Of a DNA stretch of 64,000 nt, positions 28,184 through 37,600 are shown one piece after another (the stretch's first letter is position 1; each line of letters starts with the position of its first letter). Source of the stretch: Dakarella massiliensis. GTDB lineage: Bacteria; Pseudomonadota; Gammaproteobacteria; Burkholderiales; Burkholderiaceae_F. The notes under the pieces are model-generated. The model worked only from the letters and a program-made list of their open reading frames with translations. It was not told the DNA's origin and made no database searches. The stretch is from contig NZ_CVTY01000005.1 in NCBI RefSeq assembly GCF_001182045.1, positions 372,001 through 436,000 of the forward strand, in the 5' to 3' direction. Position numbers and translations under genes: made by a program.

Positions 28184-28219
28184 AAAAATCTGGCATTACT
28201 GCAAGCGCATCATGCCAGA
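28184..28219 (-). terminator. Terminator after fabI (leftward)
   Basis: TCTGGCAT / ATGCCAGA stem (28189-28219) is followed on the leftward strand by TTTTT. It separates fabI from nadK. Confidence 0.75.
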
Positions 28220-28256
28220 TAAGAACGGTAAAAAAGGCAGAGACCCCGCGCGGCTA

Positions 28257-29045
28257 TCAGGCCGCGTTGGGATTGCCCATGATGTTGTGAATGCCGCAGT
28301 CAACGTACATCACGTTGCCGGAGACACCGCTTGCGAGATCCGAGAGAAGGAACGCGGCTGCGTTGCCCACTTCTTCCGTCGTGTTCGTACGGCCGAGAGG
28401 AGACATCTCTTCGGCTTCATGAAGCATTTTGCCGAAATCCTTGATACCGGATGCGGCCAGGGTCTTCACCGGACCGGAGGAGATCGCGTTCGCGCGGATG
28501 CCGCGGCGGCCAAGACTGGCGGACAGGTAACGGGTGGACGCTTCAAGAGCGGCCTTCGCGAGCCCCATCGTGTTGTAGTTCGGGATCACGCGCTCGCTGC
28601 CGAGATAGGTCAGCGCGAGGATGGAGGCCTGGCGGCCTTCCATCAGGGGAAGGAAGGCCTTGGCGAGGAGCGGATAGGAACCAGCGGAGATATCCATGGC
28701 GGTGAGGAACGCTTCTCGGGAGAAGCCTTCCAGGAAATCACCGGTGATCGCTTCGCGGGGAGCGTAGCCGATCGAATGAACGAAGCCGTCAAGACCGCCC
28801 CACTTTTCCTGGATGGTCTTCACAGCACCTTCGATATGTTCATTCTTCGTGACATCGAGCGGCAGAATGAAGTCGTTGCCGAATTCCTCAGCAAACTTGC
28901 CGATGCGGTCCCGAGCGTGATCGCCAGCATACGAGAAGGCGAGTTCAGCACCTTCGCGGTGGCAGACCTGCGCAATGCCGTACGCGATGGAACGGTTGGA
29001 CAGAACTCCGGTGATGAGAATTTTTTTGCCGTTGAGAAATCCCAT
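28257..29045 (-). CDS. fabI: Enoyl-[acyl-carrier-protein] reductase FabI
   Basis: NADH-dependent last step of fatty-acid elongation. The 262-residue short-chain dehydrogenase opens with MGFLNGKKILITGVLSNRSI, the FabI form of the nucleotide-binding loop. It has the Y-x6-K catalytic pair in YNTMGLAKAALEAS and the ending SGNVMYVDCGIHNIMG. It is a leftward single gene; the mltD gene is upstream in the same direction. Confidence 0.96.
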   Translation of the reverse strand: MGFLNGKKILITGVLSNRSIAYGIAQVCHREGAELAFSYAGDHARDRIGKFAEEFGNDFILPLDVTKNEHIEGAVKTIQEKWGGLDGFVHSIGYAPREAITGDFLEGFSREAFLTAMDISAGSYPLLAKAFLPLMEGRQASILALTYLGSERVIPNYNTMGLAKAALEASTRYLSASLGRRGIRANAISSGPVKTLAASGIKDFGKMLHEAEEMSPLGRTNTTEEVGNAAAFLLSDLASGVSGNVMYVDCGIHNIMGNPNAA

Positions 29046-29166
29046 GGTGTTTTTCTTCGTTTCTAATGAAATAGGAAATCCGCCCCGGGCCGCACCGCGG
29101 CGCGGCTGGGCAGGAGCAGAAGCACGATTGCTTATTTTAGAGAGTTGCTTATTCTAGCAATCTAAA

Positions 29167-30795
29167 TCAGTTAGATAAACTTCTAGCGTTTTTTCTTCTG
29201 ACCGTTTTTCGGGGGGAAGACTTCGCGCAGGAGGATTTTGCGGAAGATGCCTTGCGGGAACGGGCCGTACGGCGCGAGGACTGCTTTGCGCCCTTGCGGG
29301 GCATGGCGTTCAGGCGGTAGCGGCGGGCGGTGCGGTAGATAATGCGTTCCGAATTCACCCGTTCCATATCGGGGGCACGCTGGATCACCGGTGCCGTGAC
29401 GATAAGCGTCATGCCGCGCCGCAGCCGGGAGTTTCTCAGGCGGTTTGTGACAATGATTGAGCGCGGGGTGACATTCAGACGATCCGCGATTTCCTCAAGC
29501 GTATCGCCCTTTCTCACGCGGTACCGGATCTGGCGGTAGCGGATCTTCGGAACGGAAGGTACGGGCTCCAGACGGAAGAAGTCATTGCCGCCCTGGATTT
29601 CCTCGCGTGGAGATTCGGCGTCAGCCCGGACGAGAAGGAGTGAGTTGTCAGCCACCTGACGGTTGCCCGGGATTCGGTTGACTTCTCGGAGCTCTTCCTC
29701 TGACATGCCGGTTCCGAGAGCGATATCCGCGAGGGTTTCCCCCTTCTGAAACCGGTGCGTCTTCCAGGCCGACACGCGCTTGCCGTTCGAGCGCCACAGG
29801 GCGAGATTCTCCATGAATTCGTCGAGGTTATCCGCGGGAATCAGCATGGCGGTGTTGTGGGCACCGACAATGACGGGCTTATTGAAGCTCGGGTTGAGAA
29901 GCTTGAAGTCGTCCAGCTTCATATTGGCCAGACGGGCAGCCGTCTTCACGTCGATATCCTTGTCGCGGAAGACCTGCACAAAGTAGGGTTCACTGCCGAT
30001 ATCGGGAAGCGTCACGCCGTAGGCCGAGGGGTTCTGAATAATCCGCTTGACCGCTTCGAGCCGGGGCACGTAGTTCGCGGTTTCAAGCGGCATGCGGAGA
30101 TGCGAGTAGTCAGTCGGCAGTCCCGCCTGAGCATTCCGGTCGATTGCCTTCTGTACGTTGCCCTCGCCCCAGTTATAGGCGGCCAGCGCAAGCTGCCAGT
30201 CACCGAACTGCGCGTACAGTTTCTGGAAATAGTCCAGCGCCGCGCGGGTGCTTTCCACGACGTCACGCCGTTCATCCTTCCAGAGATTCTGGTTCAGGGA
30301 ATAGGTCGTGCCGGTGCTCGGAATAAACTGCCATAGACCAGATGCTTTGGCCGATGACAGGGCATTCGGGCGGAAGGAGCTTTCCACGAATGGCAGAAGC
30401 GCGAGCTCCATCGGCATGCCTCGGGCTTCAACCTGACCCACAATATGATAGAGATACATACCGGCGCGGGTTGCGGTCTTTGCAAAGCTTTCCGGGTGCC
30501 GCGAGATCGCCGCAACCTGGGTTTCAACCCGGGCGCTTTCCAGCGTCGGAATCTTGAAGCCGTTTCGGATGCGGGTCCAGACGTCGATATTCGGCGCTGG
30601 CAGCTCCGCGGTGATAACTTCGGTGATCCTGTCAGCGGCAGGCGCGGGCGCGGCAGCTGCGGCAGGCGTACCGGGAACCGATGCCAGGACGGGCAGGGCC
30701 TTATCGCTTGCTGCAGGAACGCCTGCTGCGGGGGCGGCCAAGGAGCCGGTCGCGTAAATGCCGATGAGAAAAAGTGGGATCAGTCGCAGTTTCAT
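29167..30795 (-). CDS. mltD: Membrane-bound lytic murein transglycosylase D with two LysM repeats
   Basis: Cleaves glycan strands in the cell wall. The 542 residues start with a Sec signal peptide (cleavage near SLAA, residue 20). The SLT domain lies at about 120-260 with the catalytic Glu in VESSFRPNALSSA and LWQFIPSTG and YNWGEGN motifs. Two LysM modules follow (KGETLADIALGTGM; KGDTLEEIADRLNV), ending in an Arg/Lys/Ser-rich tail. No lipobox is evident, unlike E. coli MltD. The gene diverges from the methyltransferase-rnhA-dnaQ unit. Confidence 0.93.
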   Translation of the reverse strand: MKLRLIPLFLIGIYATGSLAAPAAGVPAASDKALPVLASVPGTPAAAAAPAPAADRITEVITAELPAPNIDVWTRIRNGFKIPTLESARVETQVAAISRHPESFAKTATRAGMYLYHIVGQVEARGMPMELALLPFVESSFRPNALSSAKASGLWQFIPSTGTTYSLNQNLWKDERRDVVESTRAALDYFQKLYAQFGDWQLALAAYNWGEGNVQKAIDRNAQAGLPTDYSHLRMPLETANYVPRLEAVKRIIQNPSAYGVTLPDIGSEPYFVQVFRDKDIDVKTAARLANMKLDDFKLLNPSFNKPVIVGAHNTAMLIPADNLDEFMENLALWRSNGKRVSAWKTHRFQKGETLADIALGTGMSEEELREVNRIPGNRQVADNSLLLVRADAESPREEIQGGNDFFRLEPVPSVPKIRYRQIRYRVRKGDTLEEIADRLNVTPRSIIVTNRLRNSRLRRGMTLIVTAPVIQRAPDMERVNSERIIYRTARRYRLNAMPRKGAKQSSRRTARSRKASSAKSSCAKSSPRKTVRRKNARSLSN

Positions 30796-30924
30796 TTGTT
30801 GCGTGAAAAGAGTGTTGGATGCCTCTGCGGGCAGCTATGCGATGGTACTCTATGTTCTTAGGTTAAGCCGCAGCGGCCGAAAGGCTTTTTGTAAAAATGT
30901 CAATCGTTGAGGGACAGAACCAGA

Positions 30925-31719
30925 ATGAGCAAAGAGCTGAGCATTCCTGATTTTATGGGAACGCCGGCCGGAAGGTTCCTGCGTGAATGGGAGTCTTCTC
31001 AGGCAGCCGGTGTCGTGGGAGACGTGTTCGGCTACAGTGCGGTCCAGATCGGTCTTCCGGAGCTTGATCTGCTCAGGGGAAACCGGATCGCGACACATAT
31101 TCAGATTATTCCTCCCGAAGCGCGGAACCTGAAAAACATTTCCAGCCAGGATCCTCTGAACAGAATACTGGCTGATTTTACGGAAATTCCGCTGGCCTCT
31201 GAGAGTCAGGACTTAGTGGTCCTCCCGCATGCTCTCGATTTCTGGGAAACTGACGCCCCGGCTCAGAAGGTGCTGCGAGAGGCAGCCCGTATTCTTGTCC
31301 CTGAAGGGCGCATTGTCCTGACAGCCTTTAACCGCGCGGGGCTCTGGAGTCTGCGTCAGAGACTGTCGTGGATCGGACTTGGAGGTCCCTTTCTGCCGGA
31401 CGCAGCCCGTCCGATCGCTTTGAAACGGCTGCAGGACTGGCTTTCGCTGCTGGGTTTCGAAGTAGACAGGGGGCATTTCGGCGCTTATCAGATGCCGAGC
31501 CGCACCGCTGCAGGGCTTCATCGGTTCGAGTGGATGAATCTCGCGGGAGACCGCTGGTGGCCCGCTCTTGGCAGCCTTGTGATGCTTTCCGCCACCAAAC
31601 ATATTGCCGGACCCCGTCTGATCGGGAGCACGGCGTTTGCCGCGGCCCGTGCGCTTCGGAAGCCGGGGACGCAGCTCGCGGCGGAATCCGCTTCGAGAGA
31701 CGAATCCCGTAAGCTCTGA
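30925..31719 (+). CDS. SAM-dependent methyltransferase of the rnhA neighbourhood
   Basis: A class I methyltransferase-like protein of unknown substrate. The 264 residues retain the core pattern: the LVVLPHALDFWETD stretch followed by VLREAARILVPEGRIVLTAFN is the typical motif region of SAM methyltransferases. The usual GxGxG loop is not clear near the N-terminus, so cofactor binding is less certain. I start at ATG 30925; a GAGG box lies 12 bases upstream. Genes of this type next to rnhA and dnaQ are common in beta- and gammaproteobacteria. Confidence 0.8.
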   Translation: MSKELSIPDFMGTPAGRFLREWESSQAAGVVGDVFGYSAVQIGLPELDLLRGNRIATHIQIIPPEARNLKNISSQDPLNRILADFTEIPLASESQDLVVLPHALDFWETDAPAQKVLREAARILVPEGRIVLTAFNRAGLWSLRQRLSWIGLGGPFLPDAARPIALKRLQDWLSLLGFEVDRGHFGAYQMPSRTAAGLHRFEWMNLAGDRWWPALGSLVMLSATKHIAGPRLIGSTAFAAARALRKPGTQLAAESASRDESRKL

Positions 31720-31747
31720 TGACTGAATTAATGGATAACGTACGACT

Positions 31748-32263
31748 ATGCAATCCCCTGTAAGCAAAACCCTGGAAATCTGGACGGACGGAGCCTGCAA
31801 GCAGAATCCCGGCCCCGGAGGCTGGGGGGCGCATCTCGTGTATGGCCGCCATGTATTGGATCTTTATGGCGGTGAGGCTATGACTACGAATAACCGCATG
31901 GAGCTTACGGCGGTCATTGTGGCGCTTTCCTGCCTGAAGAAGCCGTGCCCGATTGTGATTCATACTGACAGCCAGTACGTGAAGAACGGCGTTGAGCAGT
32001 GGATGGCGAACTGGAAACGGCATGGGTGGAAAACCGCGGCAAGGAAGCCCGTGAAGAACAGCGGCCTCTGGAAGAAGCTTGGCGATCTGGTGGATCAGTT
32101 TGAGATCGAATGGCGCTGGGTGAAAGGCCATGCGGGGGAGCCCGGCAATGAGCGGGCTGACGAGCTCGCGAACTGGGGCGTTGAAGTAGTGAGGGGGGCG
32201 AGGAGCGAGTGCAAATTGATACCTCCGGGTGTGCTCGAGAGGCTGGCGTCTGAGGTCGAATAA
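31748..32263 (+). CDS. rnhA: Ribonuclease HI
   Basis: Degrades RNA in RNA-DNA hybrids. The 171 residues have the family opening EIWTDGACKQNPGPGGWG (D14), NNRMELTAVI (E52), IHTDSQYVKNG (D74) and KGHAGEPGNERADELAN with the last catalytic Asp and His. It is about 15 residues longer than E. coli RNase HI at the C-terminus. It lies 28 bases after the methyltransferase and 20 bases before dnaQ. Confidence 0.97.
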   Translation: MQSPVSKTLEIWTDGACKQNPGPGGWGAHLVYGRHVLDLYGGEAMTTNNRMELTAVIVALSCLKKPCPIVIHTDSQYVKNGVEQWMANWKRHGWKTAARKPVKNSGLWKKLGDLVDQFEIEWRWVKGHAGEPGNERADELANWGVEVVRGARSECKLIPPGVLERLASEVE

Positions 32264-32283
32264 GAGAAGAGGCGGAACAGAAA

Positions 32284-33024
32284 GTGAGACAGATTTGTCT
32301 GGATACGGAAACGACAGGGCGTGATCCGGAGAACGGTGACCGTCTGGTAGAAATTGGCTGCGTGGAGCTGGACGGCCGGCGTCTCACGCTGGATGACAGG
32401 TTCCTCTACCACACGCTCATCAATCCGGAGCGCGAGGTTCCTGAAGAGGTTGTGGCGATCCACAACCTGACGACTGAGCGTCTAGCCGGAGAGCCGAAGT
32501 TCGCTGAAATCGTGGATAAGTTCCTCGACTTTGTCCGGGGGGCTGAGCTCATCATCCATAACGCTGAGTTCGACGTGGGCTTCCTCAATATGGAGCTCGC
32601 CAGGATTGGCCGCCCTCCGATTGAGAGCATCTGCAGAATCACGGATACGCTCGCGATTGCGAGAAAGAAGCATCCGGGGCAGAGAAACAGTCTCGACGCG
32701 CTCTGTGCCCGCTATGGAATTGATAATTCGTCCCGTACGCTGCATGGCGCACTGCTTGACTCATGGCTGCTCGCGGAGGTCTACTTCGCACTCACCCGGG
32801 GTCAGGGGAATCTCCTCATGGAAGCCTCCGGCCGTGAATCGGCTGAAAAGCTGATGCCGCTTCCCCCTCCGGAAAGCCTTCGCATGATTCGGGCTGACAG
32901 CCGTGAACTCGCGGCGCATGAGGAGCAGCTGGATAAGATCGACAAGGCCTGCAAGGGAACCTGCCTCTGGCGGTTTGATCCGAACGCTCCGGCGCCGGAA
33001 GAGACACCGGCAAAGCCTGCGTAA
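32284..33024 (+). CDS. dnaQ: DNA polymerase III epsilon subunit (proofreading exonuclease)
   Basis: 3'-5' exonuclease that proofreads for the replicase DnaE (also in this window). The DEDDh motifs are present: LDTETTG, HNAEFDVGF and HGALLDSWL. The 246-residue product begins at a GTG codon (32284). The C-terminal third is the DnaE-binding region. The rnhA-dnaQ pairing is conserved in proteobacteria. Confidence 0.96.
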   Translation: MRQICLDTETTGRDPENGDRLVEIGCVELDGRRLTLDDRFLYHTLINPEREVPEEVVAIHNLTTERLAGEPKFAEIVDKFLDFVRGAELIIHNAEFDVGFLNMELARIGRPPIESICRITDTLAIARKKHPGQRNSLDALCARYGIDNSSRTLHGALLDSWLLAEVYFALTRGQGNLLMEASGRESAEKLMPLPPPESLRMIRADSRELAAHEEQLDKIDKACKGTCLWRFDPNAPAPEETPAKPA

Positions 33025-33088
33025 AGGCTTTGGAATATGAGAATTTGACAAACCAAAATAAAAAAGTAAAATTATTAACCTCTGTATT

Positions 33089-33163
33089 GCGCAGTTAGCT
33101 CAGCGGTAGAGCATCGCCTTCACACGGCGGGGGTCACAGGTTCAATCCCTGTACTGCGCACCA
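33089..33163 (+). tRNA. tRNA-Val (anticodon CAC)
   Basis: A 75-base cloverleaf: acceptor GCGCAGT / ACTGCGC, D-arm GCTC...GAGC, anticodon loop TTCACAC giving CAC, T-arm ACAGG-TTCAATC-CCTGT and encoded CCA. A terminator follows. Confidence 0.96.
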
Positions 33164-33170
33164 AGATTCC

Positions 33171-33200
33171 AAAAAAGCGATCCTGTCGGGTCGCTTTTTT
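33171..33200 (+). terminator. Terminator after tRNA-Val
   Basis: Stem GCGATCC / GGGTCGC with loop TGTC is flanked by six As and six Ts, so it can also end the convergent glycosyltransferase transcript. Confidence 0.85.
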
Positions 33201-33244
33201 ATTGCCTCAAAAAAATGCCGGCAGGATCTGCCGGCGTGATTTTC

Positions 33245-34045
33245 TCAGTTCTTTTTCCCAGGGCCGCTTAGACGGATTTCCACCAGCCGGGCGTACTTCA
33301 TGAAGGTGTAGATACAGCCGCACGCGGTGTGGATGAAGCCCGGGAGTCCGTCGAGAAAACCGAGCTTCAGAAAGTAAAACTTCACGAAACGGCAGAGCGG
33401 GCTGGAGAACGTCTTGAATCCGTGGTGATCGTCACCGATCTTATGGAGATAGCCGGCCCGGAGATACGCGAAGCGGATCTTCTTCTGGAGGAATTCACTC
33501 AGGTTGTTGGACGGATAGTGAAGAAGATCCCCCTTCAGCCGGACCGGTCTGATATCGGTCTCCACTTTTTCCTCAACCGGTTCGTTATTCCAGACCGCGT
33601 GGCGCCGGTCAAAAAGCCGGATCTGCCAGTCCGGGTATCCGTCCCCGTGCTTCAGAAAGCGTCCGAGGAACCAGGTCTTTCGGGCAAATTCATACACGTG
33701 CGGAGCGGCGTCTGAGCTGCGGCCCGAAAGCGCGGACTGAATAGAGGCGGAGAGCTCAGGGGAAAGCCGCTCATCCGCGTCAATGCAGAGCACCCAGTAG
33801 TGAGCGGCCTGAGACACGGCGAAACGCCTCTGCGGTCCGAATCCCATCCAGCCCTGATGGATCACATAAGCCCCGAAGGATCTTGCAATCTCGACCGTTC
33901 GGTCGCGGCTTCCCGAGTCCACGACAAGAATGTCTTCTGCCCACTGGCAGCTTTCCAGGCAGTCCTGGAGATGATCCTCTTCATTTTTCGTCAGGATGAC
34001 GATGCTGAGGGGGAAAAGCTCCCGGCTGGTCGATTCTTCAGGCAT
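33245..34045 (-). CDS. Family 2 glycosyltransferase (WaaE/KdtX-like)
   Basis: Probable lipopolysaccharide core sugar transferase on the cytoplasmic membrane face. The GT-A fold start PLSIVILTKNEEDHLQDCL, then ILVVDSGSRDRTVEIA and CIDADERLSPEL (DxD-like region) match the family seen in WaaE and its relatives. I start at ATG 34045 (266 residues), since the open frame reaches back into dnaE. It lies 34 bases after dnaE and is likely co-transcribed with it. The precise sugar is unknown. Confidence 0.85.
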   Translation of the reverse strand: MPEESTSRELFPLSIVILTKNEEDHLQDCLESCQWAEDILVVDSGSRDRTVEIARSFGAYVIHQGWMGFGPQRRFAVSQAAHYWVLCIDADERLSPELSASIQSALSGRSSDAAPHVYEFARKTWFLGRFLKHGDGYPDWQIRLFDRRHAVWNNEPVEEKVETDIRPVRLKGDLLHYPSNNLSEFLQKKIRFAYLRAGYLHKIGDDHHGFKTFSSPLCRFVKFYFLKLGFLDGLPGFIHTACGCIYTFMKYARLVEIRLSGPGKKN

Positions 34046-34079
34046 GAGAACTCTCTTCGCAAAGGTGTGACAGGTAGGC

Positions 34080-37000
34080 TTAAGAATAAACGAAATGCGC
34101 GTTACGGACGCCTGACACGTGAAGCAGCTGATCAATCACTTCCTGCTGCGGATCGATGAAAGCGGGACGGCGGGAAACCACCTGCCCGTGCATGCCACGG
34201 GTGTCAATGCAGAAAATCAGCTGGCAGCCGTATTTTTTGTTCTCAAAAGGCGCTACGGTCTTGGCGATCGCCTTGAGATCCGGCTCTTCGCTGACATCAA
34301 TATGAAGCGCAGCGTGTCTTCTGGTGCGGAATCCCGGAAGGCTTTCCGCGGAGTCGATGGAGAAGGAGGTAGTTTCCTTCTTTTCATCCCAGCGGCTGCG
34401 TCCTGTCACGATGACGATTTCATCCTTCACGAAAATGTCCCGGTACTGATCCCAGGCGTCAGAGTAGCAGACCGCTTCGATTGAACCGGTTCCGTCATCC
34501 AGCGTCACGATACCCATGCGCCCGCGTTTTCCGATCACCTGCCGGAGATCAACAACAACACCGGAGAACCGGATAGTGTCCTTCGAGCGGTAGCTTTCCT
34601 TTGCGCCAGGCGCCGGACGGCGGCCGGAGGAGAGTACCTGATGAATGGTCTCCGGTATGAATTTCCGGATTTCGTCCCGGCATTCGCCAAAGAGGTGTCC
34701 CGTAAGGCAGAAGCCGATCACTTCCTTTTCGAGCAGCAGCTTTTCGTGCTCGCTCCAGGGGGTAACCGGTATCCAGTTCACGATCCGCTCGGGTTCACTC
34801 GCGTCGCCGAAGAGACTTCCCTGATCCGCGAAAAGCGCGGCATCCGCGGCAGCCTTCATAGCCTGATCCAGGTTCCCGAACTGTTTTGCGCGGTCCGGAT
34901 CGATGGTGTCGAGGGTCCCCGCTTTGATGAGACCTTCGAGTACCCGGCGGGAAAGCCCCGCGCTGTCCCGCTTCTTCATCCGGGCACAGAGATCAAAGAG
35001 ATCCTTAAAGGGGCCGTTTTTCTTCCGCTCTGCCATCAGGGAGAGGATCACGCCTTCGCCGACTCCTTTGATACCGCCGAGACCGTATCGGATTGTCTTG
35101 CTGTCAGGGGCGGTGAAGAACCAGTCGCTCTGATTGATATCCGGCGGCAGGATGCTGATGCCCCGAAGCTTGCAGTCATCAATAAACGTGCGGATCTTGT
35201 CTGAATCCGTAAGGATCAGACACATATTGGCCGCCATGAATTCGGCCGGATAGTGAGCCTTCAGGTAAGCGGTCTGATAAGCGACATAGCTGTACGCCAC
35301 AGCGTGGGATTTATTGAAGCCGTAGCCCGCGAACTTCGCCATCAAGTCGAAGATCTCGTTAGCCACCTTTTCCGAAACGCCGTTTTTCGCGGCGCCGGCG
35401 ACGAAGATGGCGCGGTGACGCACCATTTCCTGCTTCAGCTTTTTACCCATAGCGCGGCGGAGAAGGTCAGCGCCGCCGAGCGTGTAGCCGCCGATCACCT
35501 GCGCGACCTGCATCACCTGTTCCTGATACACCATGATGCCGTATGTTTCTGCGAGCACCGAGCCCATGCGGTCGTCGAGGTAGGTGACAGGTTCCTTGCC
35601 GGACTTTCGGGCAAGGTAGGTCGGAATCATCTCCATCGGGCCCGGACGGTAAAGAGCGTTCAAAGCCACGAGATCTTCGATCCGGTCCGGATGCGCCTGG
35701 CGCAGCAGCTGTCGCATGCCGGGGGATTCAAACTGGAAGACTGCCGTCGTGTCGCCGTCCTGGAACAGTTTCAGCGTGGCCGGGTCATCGGTCGGAATGC
35801 GCCTCAGCTCAAAGGACTGATCCGGGTGAAGCTTATTGATGTACTCGACGCACTTATTCAGAATCGTGAGCGTTGTGAGGCCGAGGAAGTCGAACTTCAC
35901 GAGGCCAACGTTCTCAACGTCATGCTTATCGAACTGGCTGATCGTGTTTTCCGGCTGACCGTCCTGGTTATAGAGCGGGCAGAAGTTGGTGAGAGGCCCC
36001 GGAGCGATCAGCACGCCGCCGGCGTGCATGCCAAGGTTTCGCGTGATGCCTTCAAGCGGTTCGGCGTAGCGCATGAGCTCCTGATACTGCTCGTCCTCGT
36101 CGATCTTCTTCTTGAAGTCAGGCTCCATCTCCTTCGCAAGTTCGAGCGTAACGTCCTGCCCCGGAGGCGCCGGGATGAGCTTTGCGAGTTCATCCACCTT
36201 GCCGTAAGGCATGCCGAGTACGCGGCCGACGTCACGCACAACGGCCTTCGCGCCCATGGCGCCGAAGGTCGCGATCTGGCTCACAGCGCTCGCGCCGTAC
36301 TTGTCCTTCACGTGCTGAATGGTTTTGTCGCGGTTCCACTGGCAGAAGTCCACGTCGAAGTCAGGCATCGACACGCGTTCCGGGTTAAGGAAGCGTTCGA
36401 AAAGGAGGTTGTAGTGGAGTGGATCCATATCCGTGATCCGCAGCGAATAGGCGACGAGTGAGCCGGCGCCGGAGCCGCGGCCCGGTCCCACAGGAACGCC
36501 GTGGGTCTTGGACCAGTTAATAAACTCCTGCACGATGAGGAAGTAGCCCGGGAACTTCATCTTCTTGATGATGCCGAGCTCGTACTCAAGCCGCTCGAGG
36601 TAGCGCGGGCGTTCCTCATTCCGCTTCGCTTCATCCGGGTAAAGGAATTCGAGCCTTTCCTCAAGGCCGTCATGCGCGAGATGATCGATGTAATCATCGA
36701 GCGACATGCCCTTCGGCGTTTCAAAAAGCGGAAGCTGCGGCTTACTCAAAATACCGTCGACGTTGCAGCGCTTGGCAATCTCAACCGTGTTCTCAATCGC
36801 GCTCGGAATGTCCGCGAAGAGCGACATCATTTCTTCAGGCGACTTGAGGTACTGATCCTCGGTGTAGCGTTTCGGGCGCTTCGGATCGGCGAGCGTATAG
36901 CCTTCTGCAATGCAGACCCGGACTTCATGCGCGATGAAATCTTCTTTCTTCTGGAACTGAACCGGGTGCGTCGCGACAACCGGGAGCTCCAGCTTCGCTG

Positions 37001-37571
37001 CCGCATTGCAAAGGAACCGGACCGCGGCTTCGTCTCCCGGACGTCCGGCCCGCTGCAGATCAAGATAGAAGCGGTCAGGGAAGAAATGAGAAAGCTTTTC
37101 CGCGGCGGCCTCAGCCTCAGCGGTCTTTCCCCGACGAAACAGTGTCTGGATCTCGCCCTCGGGACCGCCGGAAATACCGATAAGCCCCTTCGTCCCTTCT
37201 CCGGCGAGCCAGGATTCCTTCACTTCGCCCCGGCCCTTTACATGACACTGATTTTCAAGCCAGGCCCTCGTGAGCAGCACACAGAGTGAATGGTAGCCGT
37301 CATGATCCATGCAGTAGACCGTGAGACGGAAGGGGTGAGCCGGATCCTCTTCGTTCGTGATCCAGAGGTCACAGCCAAGGATCGGCTTGATGCCCTCCTT
37401 GTGGCAGGACTCATAGAAACGGACGCTTCCGAACATGTTCATCAGGTCCGTCTGCCCGAATGCGCCGACTCCCCACTCCTTCATCTGCTTGATGGCGGGG
37501 TTAAGCCGGACGATACCGTCCGTAATCGAATATTCGGAATGAAAACGGAGATGAACGAATTTTGGCTGCAT
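34080..37571 (-). CDS. dnaE: DNA polymerase III alpha subunit
   Basis: Catalytic subunit of the replicative polymerase. The 1163 residues match the DnaE1 length. The N-terminal PHP domain opens with FVHLRFHSEYSITDG, and the catalytic Asp pair is in MPDFDVDFCQWNRDK. The C-terminal half has a helix-hairpin-helix and an OB-fold (RFSGVVVDLRQVIGKRGRMG). The proofreading partner gene dnaQ is 1-2 kb away. It lies between two lipopolysaccharide glycosyltransferase genes on the same strand. Confidence 0.97.
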   Translation of the reverse strand: MQPKFVHLRFHSEYSITDGIVRLNPAIKQMKEWGVGAFGQTDLMNMFGSVRFYESCHKEGIKPILGCDLWITNEEDPAHPFRLTVYCMDHDGYHSLCVLLTRAWLENQCHVKGRGEVKESWLAGEGTKGLIGISGGPEGEIQTLFRRGKTAEAEAAAEKLSHFFPDRFYLDLQRAGRPGDEAAVRFLCNAAAKLELPVVATHPVQFQKKEDFIAHEVRVCIAEGYTLADPKRPKRYTEDQYLKSPEEMMSLFADIPSAIENTVEIAKRCNVDGILSKPQLPLFETPKGMSLDDYIDHLAHDGLEERLEFLYPDEAKRNEERPRYLERLEYELGIIKKMKFPGYFLIVQEFINWSKTHGVPVGPGRGSGAGSLVAYSLRITDMDPLHYNLLFERFLNPERVSMPDFDVDFCQWNRDKTIQHVKDKYGASAVSQIATFGAMGAKAVVRDVGRVLGMPYGKVDELAKLIPAPPGQDVTLELAKEMEPDFKKKIDEDEQYQELMRYAEPLEGITRNLGMHAGGVLIAPGPLTNFCPLYNQDGQPENTISQFDKHDVENVGLVKFDFLGLTTLTILNKCVEYINKLHPDQSFELRRIPTDDPATLKLFQDGDTTAVFQFESPGMRQLLRQAHPDRIEDLVALNALYRPGPMEMIPTYLARKSGKEPVTYLDDRMGSVLAETYGIMVYQEQVMQVAQVIGGYTLGGADLLRRAMGKKLKQEMVRHRAIFVAGAAKNGVSEKVANEIFDLMAKFAGYGFNKSHAVAYSYVAYQTAYLKAHYPAEFMAANMCLILTDSDKIRTFIDDCKLRGISILPPDINQSDWFFTAPDSKTIRYGLGGIKGVGEGVILSLMAERKKNGPFKDLFDLCARMKKRDSAGLSRRVLEGLIKAGTLDTIDPDRAKQFGNLDQAMKAAADAALFADQGSLFGDASEPERIVNWIPVTPWSEHEKLLLEKEVIGFCLTGHLFGECRDEIRKFIPETIHQVLSSGRRPAPGAKESYRSKDTIRFSGVVVDLRQVIGKRGRMGIVTLDDGTGSIEAVCYSDAWDQYRDIFVKDEIVIVTGRSRWDEKKETTSFSIDSAESLPGFRTRRHAALHIDVSEEPDLKAIAKTVAPFENKKYGCQLIFCIDTRGMHGQVVSRRPAFIDPQQEVIDQLLHVSGVRNAHFVYS

Positions 37572-37600
37572 GGGGATATCGGGATAAAGCGATGAAGAAA